From positions 1 through 64,000 of the forward strand of contig MVZN01000005.1 of the NCBI GenBank assembly GCA_002069125.1: DNA of 64,000 bases. The letters are read 5' to 3'. How positions within the stretch are numbered: the first letter of the stretch is position 1; each line of letters starts with the position of its first letter. The notes below the pieces were generated by a model, which was not told where the DNA came from, made no database searches, and saw nothing but the letters and a program-made list of their open reading frames with translations. Position numbers and translations under genes: made by a program. Below, piece by piece: positions 17,380 through 24,884 of this stretch. The DNA is from Spirochaetes bacterium ADurb.BinA120. GTDB taxonomy: Bacteria > Spirochaetota > UBA4802 > UBA5368.

Positions 17380-18773
17380 AGGATGTATTCGTCCTTTTTG
17401 TTCGATCCGCGCTCGAACTGCTCCTTGAACCGTTCGAAGCCCGGACGATCGAGAAGCCCGAAGGTAAACTGCTTGCCCTGCTCCACAGCCGGCTGATCGT
17501 AGGGATTGATGCCGTAAAGGTATCCGGCATAGGCTGTCTGCATCTCCAGTAAAATTACAAGCTCGCCTATTATCCCCGCGTCGAGGCGCGGCAGGATGAT
17601 GGAGGCGTTCGGGCGCGAGGCCTCCTTAAGCACAAGCTCGGTCGCCGCCTCCTCGAAGCGGTTAAGCCCGCGCAGGCTTTTGCGCGATATATAATCCACC
17701 TCGCTCACGCCCGGATAGAAATCGGGAATCTCCACGTCGCAGCCGAAATCGCCCAGCTTGAGAAAGCTTATGACCTTGTCGTTGGGGCCCTCCAGGTAGA
17801 GCTGAAGCTGGGAATGCTGGTCTATCGTTCCGAGGGCCGGGACCGGCGTAAGACCCGAAATGACCGGGCGGCCCTCTATATCGCGGTTCTTGCCGAGGGA
17901 TTCGGCCCAAAGCTGGCGGTACCAGTCGGCTATCAGAAAGAGCTTCCTGGTGTAAGGCATGAGCACGTTTATGCGCTTCCCTTTGGAACGGTCGAACAGG
18001 TAGTGGAAGGAGGCCCCCAAAAGGGGCGCGTTCCGGTGAAGGTCCATTCCATAGTAGCGTTCGATCGCCGTGCGCGCCCCGGCGAGCATGGAGCCTATAT
18101 CGATCCCCATGAACGCGGCCGGGAGCAGGCCCACCGCCGAGAGAACGGAAAAGCGCCCGCCCACGTTTTGCGGGACCGGGAATGTAGCAAAGCCCTCTTC
18201 GATAGCGATTTTTCTCAGCACGCCCTTCTCGGGATCGGTTATAGCCACCACATGCTCGCGGTAATTTTTGCCGACCTTTTTCTTGAGCATCGAAAGGAGT
18301 ATGGCGAAATTGGCGTTGGTCTCGGTCGTGCCGCCGGACTTGGAGATTACGAGAAAAAGCGTCTCCCGAACGTCAATGACGTCCGCCGCGGCGATGATCT
18401 CGAACGGGTCGACGTTGTCGAAAAAATAAACCTTCATCCTCTTCCTGCGCCTTCTCTCGTCCAGCTCGTTTAGATAGAGGTGCGAAAGCGCGTTTCGAAG
18501 CGCCTGGGCGCCGAGGGCCGAGCCGCCGATCCCTATTACCGCGATAGCGGAAAATGCGCCGGCCGCCGACTTTCTGAATTTTTCGATGGAGCGCGCCACC
18601 GCATCGTCATAGGGTATCTCGAGAAAGCCAAGCTTCCCTTCCGCCTTCTCGCGCGCCATCCTGTTCAGGGCCTCGGCGGCCAGACCGCGAACGCCCTCCA
18701 GGTCCGACCGGGAAATGCCGTGCTCGGGGCCTATGGAGTCTTCCATAAAATTATTATAGTCGAATCGTATCAT
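17376..18773 (-). CDS. pgi: Glucose-6-phosphate isomerase
   Basis: The protein interconverts glucose-6-phosphate and fructose-6-phosphate. The signatures GIGGSALGAQALRNAL, LVISKSGGTTETNANF, the catalytic Glu-His region (LYLEGPNDKVISFL) and the C-terminal QPAVEQGKQFTFGLL are present. Its 465 residues match the short bacterial form. It overlaps tmk downstream and the EI24-type gene upstream by four bases each, showing coupled translation. Confidence 0.94.
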   Translation of the reverse strand: MIRFDYNNFMEDSIGPEHGISRSDLEGVRGLAAEALNRMAREKAEGKLGFLEIPYDDAVARSIEKFRKSAAGAFSAIAVIGIGGSALGAQALRNALSHLYLNELDERRRRKRMKVYFFDNVDPFEIIAAADVIDVRETLFLVISKSGGTTETNANFAILLSMLKKKVGKNYREHVVAITDPEKGVLRKIAIEEGFATFPVPQNVGGRFSVLSAVGLLPAAFMGIDIGSMLAGARTAIERYYGMDLHRNAPLLGASFHYLFDRSKGKRINVLMPYTRKLFLIADWYRQLWAESLGKNRDIEGRPVISGLTPVPALGTIDQHSQLQLYLEGPNDKVISFLKLGDFGCDVEIPDFYPGVSEVDYISRKSLRGLNRFEEAATELVLKEASRPNASIILPRLDAGIIGELVILLEMQTAYAGYLYGINPYDQPAVEQGKQFTFGLLDRPGFERFKEQFERGSNKKDEYIL

Positions 18774-19567
18774 TTCCTTTCCCTCCTCGAATTGCCGTCC
18801 AGGTTTGGCTCGATATGCTCCAGAAACAGCACCGTCGCGCCTGTCACGCCAAGGTTTAGGGCCAGGAATCCGAGAAGCGGCACAAAACTCAGCATCCAGA
18901 AGGCGAGGCCCACTCCCATGGTCATATAACGATAACGCCAGAGCAGGGCGAGCTTTTCCTTGAACGCGCGCCTGCGCCTCTCGAGCGCGAAATCGAAGAA
19001 ACCGAAACCGAAAAAAAACAGCGCGGAGCCGAGACTCAGCGCCGAGTAGGCTATTCCACCGGCCACCGGGACCAGGTTGAGCAACAGTATCGACGCGTTG
19101 AACACTGTGAGAATGGCCAGGAGCTTAAAGGTGTTCGCCGCGATCCTGTAAACGTCGCCCACCACCAGCCGGAGAGTCAGCGGCTCGTCGGGCCCGCGTC
19201 CCCGGAGGAGCTCCTCCACCCTGGCCGAAAGCGGGTCATTGAAAGGGGCGGTCACGATGCTCCCCGCGATCGAGTAAAAAAGCGCCAGGATGACCGTAAA
19301 GGCCGCAAGTAGAAAGGGCGTGGCCAGCCATCTTAGCAAGGACAGATACCAGGCGTCGCCCTGTGGGATGAGCGATGCGAGCGCCGGATAAAGCCACGTC
19401 CACGATATCCAGGCAAGCGACGACAGCAGAACGAGGTTCATGATGAACGGGATGATGAAATAGCGTTTGAGCCCCTTCCGGTCGAGGACAAGGCGAATGG
19501 CGCAAAAGGGCGCCATGAATCCGGCGCCGAAAAGCGCAATACCAGGTTTTTTAATGGTAGTATTCAT
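18770..19567 (-). CDS. EI24/CysZ-like membrane protein
   Basis: The 265-residue integral membrane protein has about five hydrophobic segments. The loop FYSIAGSIVTAPFNDPLSARVEELLRG is the hallmark of the EI24 family (CysZ sulfate permease in gammaproteobacteria, EI24 in eukaryotes). Late helices ALFFFGFGFFDFALERRRR and FWMLSFVPLLGFLALNLGV also fit. No sulfate-assimilation genes are near, so a transport substrate cannot be assigned. It is the first gene of the operon that continues through pgi, tmk and the phosphatases to sppA. Confidence 0.75.
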   Translation of the reverse strand: MNTTIKKPGIALFGAGFMAPFCAIRLVLDRKGLKRYFIIPFIMNLVLLSSLAWISWTWLYPALASLIPQGDAWYLSLLRWLATPFLLAAFTVILALFYSIAGSIVTAPFNDPLSARVEELLRGRGPDEPLTLRLVVGDVYRIAANTFKLLAILTVFNASILLLNLVPVAGGIAYSALSLGSALFFFGFGFFDFALERRRRAFKEKLALLWRYRYMTMGVGLAFWMLSFVPLLGFLALNLGVTGATVLFLEHIEPNLDGNSRRERK

Positions 19568-19727
19568 ATTCGGGTTTTATCCTGCCGCCCATCCGAAGAG
19601 TGGAACGGAATGATAAGCCCTGTTTTGCCGGATGTCAAACAAATTACGCTTGAATGAGGAATGGAACGCGGTTCCTTTTTGGCCTCTCGATACCGCCCTC
19701 GGAGGATTCCCAAATGAAAGGCCCGGC

Positions 19728-20729
19728 TCAATCCGGAAATGGACGGCCTTCCCTGCGGTCCACTGAAGGCGATTCGGCGCGCCGCAGGCGGTCCATAATG
19801 GCCCTTCCAAGCCCCTCCTGTGGCACTTTCTCGGCATAGATAAGCCCAAGCCCCAAGGAATCGAGCCTGTGCATACAGGAGAAAAGGCGCGCCGCGGCCT
19901 CACGAAGGTCCCCGGCAGGCGATAGCGTTTCTACGGCCGCGAAAGGCGCTTCGCCTGAAAACCCGCGAAACGAGAGGAGCCCCTCATTCCCCGTGAGGGG
20001 TCCTGCATCGGCGGCGCTCTTCACGATGCGTACAGGCGTGCTCGGCGAATAATGGGATGCCGTCTGCCCGGGGGCATTGGGCCTTGCGCGCGGACCGCTT
20101 GCGTCCGCCACCCGGCCTATGACCGCTTCAATCTCCTCGAGCGCAAGCCCTCCGGGCCTCAGGAGAAACGCGCCATCATCGTCGATTCTTAGGATCGTGG
20201 ACTCCAGCCCAACCGCGCATTCGCCGCCGTCGAGGATGAGGTCGACCGCGTCTCCAAGCTGGGACGCGACGTGGTCGGCGCGCGTGGGGCTGATATAGCC
20301 AAAGGGATTTGCGCTTGGCGCGGCTATGGGCCGTCCGCTTCGGGCTATGAGCTCTATGGCCACCGGGTGGGCGGGCATTCGGACCGCCACCGTGGGAAGC
20401 CCCGCCGTCACGATGTCGGGGACGAGCTCGCTTTTGTCGAATACGAGCGTGAGGGGGCCCGGCCAGAACCTGTCCATAAGCGCACGCGCCGGCGGCGGAA
20501 TGCTTTTTACCAGGCCTTCGAGCCCGCCTCTGTCGGCCAAATGTACTATTAGCGGATCAAAGGAAGGGCGGTTTTTTGCCTCGAAGACGCGCGCACAGGC
20601 GGCCGAGTTCAGTGCATCCGCACCGAGCCCGTAGACCGTTTCAGTCGGGAAGGCGACAATCCCCCCGGAGCGAATGATTAGTGCCGCTCGTTCTATTGAA
20701 GCCGCGTCCGCCTTTAATAGGGGCGCCAT
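19728..20729 (-). CDS. L-threonylcarbamoyladenylate synthase (Sua5 type)
   Basis: This enzyme makes threonylcarbamoyl-AMP for the universal t6A37 tRNA modification. The YrdC fold is clear: RSGGIVAFPTETVYGLGADA, VFEAKNRPSFDPLIVHL, PGPLTLVF and GRPIAAPSANPFGYISPT. About 100 extra C-terminal residues form the Sua5 domain, linked by PGQTASHYSPSTPV, so it is Sua5 rather than short TsaC. I start at ATG 20729, which has GGGGGAG six bases upstream; the longer frame to 20843 adds an atypical N-terminus. It is divergent from the glycosyltransferase gene. Confidence 0.92.
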   Translation of the reverse strand: MAPLLKADAASIERAALIIRSGGIVAFPTETVYGLGADALNSAACARVFEAKNRPSFDPLIVHLADRGGLEGLVKSIPPPARALMDRFWPGPLTLVFDKSELVPDIVTAGLPTVAVRMPAHPVAIELIARSGRPIAAPSANPFGYISPTRADHVASQLGDAVDLILDGGECAVGLESTILRIDDDGAFLLRPGGLALEEIEAVIGRVADASGPRARPNAPGQTASHYSPSTPVRIVKSAADAGPLTGNEGLLSFRGFSGEAPFAAVETLSPAGDLREAAARLFSCMHRLDSLGLGLIYAEKVPQEGLGRAIMDRLRRAESPSVDRREGRPFPD

Positions 20730-20805
20730 AGGGTCTCCCCCGCTATACGTATAATAATGGACAAAAATATCCCCCTTTGCGATATACACCAGAGGGATAC
20801 AGAGC

Positions 20806-21912
20806 GTGAAAACAATCAAATCAAATCGTACGCCAATGAACAAAAATAAGGCAAGGATACTCTTTCTCTCGTACGTCTATCCGCCCAAAACGATAGGCGG
20901 AATACAGACCTATATGCGCGACCTGACTACGCACGTCGCGGCCCAAAACCCCGATACATATACGCTAATAAATCCCGGCGGTTACGCCTTTTTAGCCCTG
21001 TTCATCCCCTATTCCATTTTTAAGGCAATGAGGCTCATCCGCCGCCATGGCATCACGCACCTTCATGTTGCAAGCGGCCCCCACTGCTTTCAGGCCCTGC
21101 TCCTAAAAAAACTCACCGGGGTAAAGGCCACCATCACCATTCACGGCCTCGACATAATGATAGAAACCCTGTGGCTCGACAGGCTCATTGCCGCCACGAC
21201 CCGAAGGCTCGACCGGGTCTTCTGCGTAAGCAATGCCACAAAGCGCGAGTGCGTGCGTCGGGGCGTGCCGGAGGCAAAATGCGCCGTTATATTCAACGGC
21301 GTCGACCCGGACATCTTTCCTCTACACAGACCGCGCACCGAGCTTCGCAAGGAGCTTTCGGGCCGGCTCGACATACCGCTCGCCAGGCGAAAGCTTCTTC
21401 TTTCCAACGGCAGGCTGGTGAAGCGCAAGGGGGTGGAGTGGTTCATCCGCTCCGTTTTGCCCCTGCTTGGAAAGGACGCCCTCTTTCTGGTTTCGGGCGA
21501 CGGGCCGGAGCGCGATGCCGTCGCCAGGGCCGCCGCCGAAAGCGGTCATTCCGAAAAGCTTCTGCTCCTCGGCAGGACCAGCGACGAGTTGCTGCGGCTC
21601 CTGTATAACACGGCCGATTACTTCATCATGCCCAACATAGCCGAGCCCGGAGATATGGAGGGCTTCGGCCTGGTAATCCTCGAGGCGGCCTCCTGTGGAA
21701 CGGGCGTAATCGCCTCGGACATTGAGGGCATAAGCGACGCCGTGGTCCACGGCATTACAGGCTGGCTCGTTCCGGAGCGGAACGCTGATGCCTTTGCCCG
21801 GCACATAGCAAAAAGGCCGCTTCCGCCCGAAAAGGTCGCCGGAGAGGTCCGAAAACGCTACGACTGGCGCGTCATCGCCTCGCAATATATAGAGGGGATG
21901 CTCGATGCGTAG
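20806..21912 (+). CDS. Family GT4 glycosyltransferase
   Basis: The 368-residue GT-B fold enzyme has the N-terminal acceptor side SYVYPPKTIGGIQTYMRDL and the C-terminal nucleotide-sugar site GDGPERDAV and MEGFGLVILEAASCGTGVIAS, which includes the E-x7-E-type motif of GT4. It probably transfers a sugar to a lipid or surface polysaccharide; donor and acceptor are unknown. The start is GTG 20806 behind AGAGGG, or ATG 20836. It stands alone, without other polysaccharide genes. Confidence 0.88.
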   Translation: MKTIKSNRTPMNKNKARILFLSYVYPPKTIGGIQTYMRDLTTHVAAQNPDTYTLINPGGYAFLALFIPYSIFKAMRLIRRHGITHLHVASGPHCFQALLLKKLTGVKATITIHGLDIMIETLWLDRLIAATTRRLDRVFCVSNATKRECVRRGVPEAKCAVIFNGVDPDIFPLHRPRTELRKELSGRLDIPLARRKLLLSNGRLVKRKGVEWFIRSVLPLLGKDALFLVSGDGPERDAVARAAAESGHSEKLLLLGRTSDELLRLLYNTADYFIMPNIAEPGDMEGFGLVILEAASCGTGVIASDIEGISDAVVHGITGWLVPERNADAFARHIAKRPLPPEKVAGEVRKRYDWRVIASQYIEGMLDA

Positions 21913-22011
21913 TGTAACACACATGGTGCTTCTGCTGATTCATAGGCCACACCATAAGGCCGGCCTTGTTAGGAACTTCCATGGAAGAGAAATATCAAAT
22001 AGAGCAATAAG

Positions 22012-22497
22012 ATGAAAAAGACTGTTTATATCCTGTTTCCACTTTTCTGTGCCATATTACTATACTCCAATAAGGCGTCCGCTTCGGGCGATTTCGGCCT
22101 GGGCTTTGTGCTCGGCAGTCCGTCCGGATTTACCGCCAAATATTTTCTAAATCGAGAAAATGCCATCGCAGGAGGGATTGGAGACGCGGCGGGCCACGGC
22201 CTCTATCTCTATGCCGACTACCTAATTCACTTTCGAGGAATACTGCCGGCCCGCGAAGTCTCGTTCTTTTTGGGTGGCGGCGGCGCATTCCATAACTACC
22301 ACCGCGACCGTTCGGCAAAAACCTGGGGCGGCGATAAAAACGAAAAGCAACTCGAGGGCCGCATGCCCTTCGGCATAAATTATGTCTTCGAGCCAATTCC
22401 GATAGAGGTGTTCCTGGAGATAGTCCCCGCTCTCGAGATCATCCCCGATGTCGATTTTCACCTGCGTGCAGGAATCGGCGCGCGCTACTATTTCTGA
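22012..22497 (+). CDS. Small outer-membrane beta-barrel protein (DUF3996-like)
   Basis: A signal peptide (KKTVYILFPLFCAILLYSNKASA) is followed by about 135 residues of alternating beta strands ending in aromatic ARYYF, the usual C-terminal strand of outer-membrane barrels. The start FGLGFVLGSPSGFTAKYFLN resembles the eight-stranded barrel family DUF3996 known from Borrelia and other spirochaetes. Function is unknown; proteins of this size are often structural or ligand-binding. Confidence 0.65.
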   Translation: MKKTVYILFPLFCAILLYSNKASASGDFGLGFVLGSPSGFTAKYFLNRENAIAGGIGDAAGHGLYLYADYLIHFRGILPAREVSFFLGGGGAFHNYHRDRSAKTWGGDKNEKQLEGRMPFGINYVFEPIPIEVFLEIVPALEIIPDVDFHLRAGIGARYYF

Positions 22498-22510
22498 GGA
22501 TGCGAGAGAA

Positions 22511-23116
22511 GTGCGGCTCTTGCTTGTCCGTCACGGCGAAACGGCCTGGAACCGCGAAAAGCGCGTGCAGGGCTCGAGCGACATACCCCTTTCCGATAAC
22601 GGAATTCGCCAGGCCGAGCTTCTGGCCTCGAGCCTGGCGGACGAGAAGATCGATATCGTAGTGACAAGCCCCCTCCGCCGCGCGGTACAAACCGCGTCCA
22701 TCATAAATGAAAGGCTCAAGGCGCCCCTCGTGGCCGATGAAGACCTGAAAGAGCTCGACCAGGGAGACTTCGAAGGGATGGGCTTTATGGAGTTAATGAA
22801 CATCCACAGCGATTTTTTAAAGAGCTGGGCCGCCGACCCGGCCTCGGTAAGCATGCCCGGCGGCGAATCGCTTCCGGCCCTTCAGGAACGCGCCTGGCGC
22901 GCCGTTATGCGAATCGAGGCCTCTTATAAAAACGCGCTCGTAGTATCCCATTATTTTGCCATAACGGCGATACTGTGCAGGGCGGTCGGCATGCCTCTCT
23001 CCGATTTCCGCAAGATACGGCTGGAGAACACATCGAAGACGATCATAGAGGCCGAGGGCGACGGCTATGTAGCGCTCGTTATCAACGATACGGCGCATCT
23101 AAAAATAGCGCATTAG
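22511..23116 (+). CDS. Histidine phosphatase (phosphoglycerate-mutase-like)
   Basis: The core motif LLLVRHGETAWNREKRVQG holds the phosphorylated histidine, and SPLRRAVQTA, LKELDQGDFEG and VVSHYFAI supply the other catalytic residues of the RHG superfamily. Members include alpha-ribazole phosphatase CobC and broad phosphatases; the substrate is not clear. I choose GTG 22511 (GAGAGA just upstream), 14 bases after the barrel gene's stop, since the longer frame from 22448 overlaps that gene. About 201 residues. Confidence 0.85.
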   Translation: MRLLLVRHGETAWNREKRVQGSSDIPLSDNGIRQAELLASSLADEKIDIVVTSPLRRAVQTASIINERLKAPLVADEDLKELDQGDFEGMGFMELMNIHSDFLKSWAADPASVSMPGGESLPALQERAWRAVMRIEASYKNALVVSHYFAITAILCRAVGMPLSDFRKIRLENTSKTIIEAEGDGYVALVINDTAHLKIAH

Positions 23117-23156
23117 ACTCTTTCCGGCCCGGCACACTGAGCTTGTGAGGTTACAT

Positions 23157-24623
23157 ATGATCGACACGGCATCCCTCGTCACCTTTATTCTGTACCTCAT
23201 CATGTTGATGGCCATAGGCGTATATTTCTATAGGACCACCGCCAGCCTCGAGGACTATCTTCTGGGCGGCAGGGGCCTCGGCCGCTGGGTCACCGCCTTC
23301 TCGGCACAGGCAAGCGACATGAGCGGCTGGCTCATGATGGGTCTTCCGGGAGCCGTCTATCTCGGCGGTATGCCGGCCGCATGGATCGCTATCGGACTTT
23401 TTATTGGAACGGCGCTTAACTGGAGGATGGTCGCGGCCCGATTGAGGGTATACACCCAGATGACCGGCTCGCTTACCCTGGCCTCTTTCTTCGAGGAGCG
23501 TTTCGGCGACCCGTCCGGTCTGCTTCGCAACATCACGGCCATTATAACCCTCATCTTCTTCACCATCTACGCCTCCTCGGGTCTCGTCGCGTCCGGGAAG
23601 CTTTTCGAATCGATGTTTCATATCGACTACTCGACTGCCGTCGTCCTTGGCGGCGCCATCATCATCACCTATACCTTTCTCGGCGGGTTCCTGGCTGTGT
23701 GCTATACGGACCTCCTTCAGGGCGCCCTGATGGTGATCGCCATCGTAGTGGTGCCAATCGTCGGGTGTTATGCCGCGGGCGGCCCTGCCGCCATAACATC
23801 GGCAATGACGTCCCGTGGAACCCCTGCCGGGCTCCTGCCGGAGGGCGGGCCGGGCATGCTCGCCATCATCTCGGCGGCGGCCTGGGGATTGGGCTATTTC
23901 GGGCAGCCACACATTCTTGTCCGCTTTATGGGCATCCGCTCCGGAGCCGAGGTGCCGGGGGCCATGGCAATCGCGCTGGTCTGGGTAGCCGTGTCGCTCG
24001 CCGGGGCCATCACCGTCGGGCTTATAGGCATACCGCTTTTCGAGGGGCTTACGGGCGGTGAAGAAGAGAAGGTGTTCCTGCTAATGATCGATTCCGCTCT
24101 TGCCCCATGGGCCAGGGGAGTCATGCTCGCGGCGGTGCTCTCCGCCATAATGTCCACGATCGATTCGCAGCTTCTGGTATCCTCGTCCACCCTTACCGAG
24201 GATTTCTACAAGAAGGCGATTCGGCCCGATGCAACCGAGCGCGAGATGATATTCGTCGGTCGCGCATCCGTAATCGCCATCTCCGCCATAGCGCTCCTCC
24301 TGGCGCTAAAGCCCGGCAGCACCATACTGGGACTCGTGGCATACGCATGGGCCGGCTTCGGGGCTGCCTTTGGGCCTGTGGTGCTCGCCGCGCTCTTCTC
24401 GCGGGGCACCGGCTGGAGAGCGGCGCTGGCAGGAATGGTAAGCGGAACCATAGTGCTCGTGATATGGAGAAGCCTGGGCCTGGGAGAGATCATCTACGAG
24501 ATCGTCCCGGGCTTCGCGGCAAATTTGTTGACGATGATGATCGTGAACAGGTTCAATCCGGGCGCAGCCGAGCCGGTCGGGCGCTTGTTCGACGAGGTGG
24601 AAAAAACTGTAAGCTCGTTATAA
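23157..24623 (+). CDS. putP: Sodium/proline symporter, PutP type
   Basis: This transporter imports proline with sodium. It has about 13 hydrophobic segments in 488 residues. Signatures of the sodium:solute symporter family in the PutP branch are SLEDYLLGGRGLGRWVTAFSA, QASDMSGWLMMGLPG, GGFLAVCYTDLLQG and STIDSQLLVSSSTLTEDFYK. ATG 23157 is chosen because GAGG lies at the right distance; GTG 23145 would include that site. No proline catabolism gene is adjacent. Confidence 0.9.
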   Translation: MIDTASLVTFILYLIMLMAIGVYFYRTTASLEDYLLGGRGLGRWVTAFSAQASDMSGWLMMGLPGAVYLGGMPAAWIAIGLFIGTALNWRMVAARLRVYTQMTGSLTLASFFEERFGDPSGLLRNITAIITLIFFTIYASSGLVASGKLFESMFHIDYSTAVVLGGAIIITYTFLGGFLAVCYTDLLQGALMVIAIVVVPIVGCYAAGGPAAITSAMTSRGTPAGLLPEGGPGMLAIISAAAWGLGYFGQPHILVRFMGIRSGAEVPGAMAIALVWVAVSLAGAITVGLIGIPLFEGLTGGEEEKVFLLMIDSALAPWARGVMLAAVLSAIMSTIDSQLLVSSSTLTEDFYKKAIRPDATEREMIFVGRASVIAISAIALLLALKPGSTILGLVAYAWAGFGAAFGPVVLAALFSRGTGWRAALAGMVSGTIVLVIWRSLGLGEIIYEIVPGFAANLLTMMIVNRFNPGAAEPVGRLFDEVEKTVSSL

Positions 24624-24674
24624 TCTTGTTATCCCTGAGGGGCGTAAGATATCCACGGTAACTCCAAAACCCAC

Positions 24675-24884
24675 AACCGCCTTTCCTCGTGACCCTTCGT
24701 GGATCTTCCCAAAAAAACTCACTTCTCACCTTAAGCTCAACGAATTAATCCACGAAGTTACACGAAGACACACGAAGTTTGTCTCAACACATATTTATAC
24801 TTTTTGAAAAATCATAAAACCAAATCTGAAAAACACTAACCGCCTTTCTTCGTGGCCCTTCGTGGATCTACCGAAAAAGCTCAC
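24675..24884. repeat. Pair of imperfect direct repeats with TTCGTGG-type motifs
   Basis: Two copies of about 45 bases occur at 24675-24725 and 24838-24884, both beginning AACCGCCTTTC and containing CCCTTCGTGGATCT, then CTCACT. Between them, CCACGAAG and ACACGAAG words occur in the opposite sense, so the block can fold back on itself. The surrounding sequence is more AT-rich than the genes. Intergenic repeats with TTCGTG words are scattered in many genomes; this may be one, or a relic of a small transposon. Confidence 0.55.

Noticed and set aside
24675-24884. Possible CRISPR array
   Set aside because: Only two imperfect repeats with no regular spacers.
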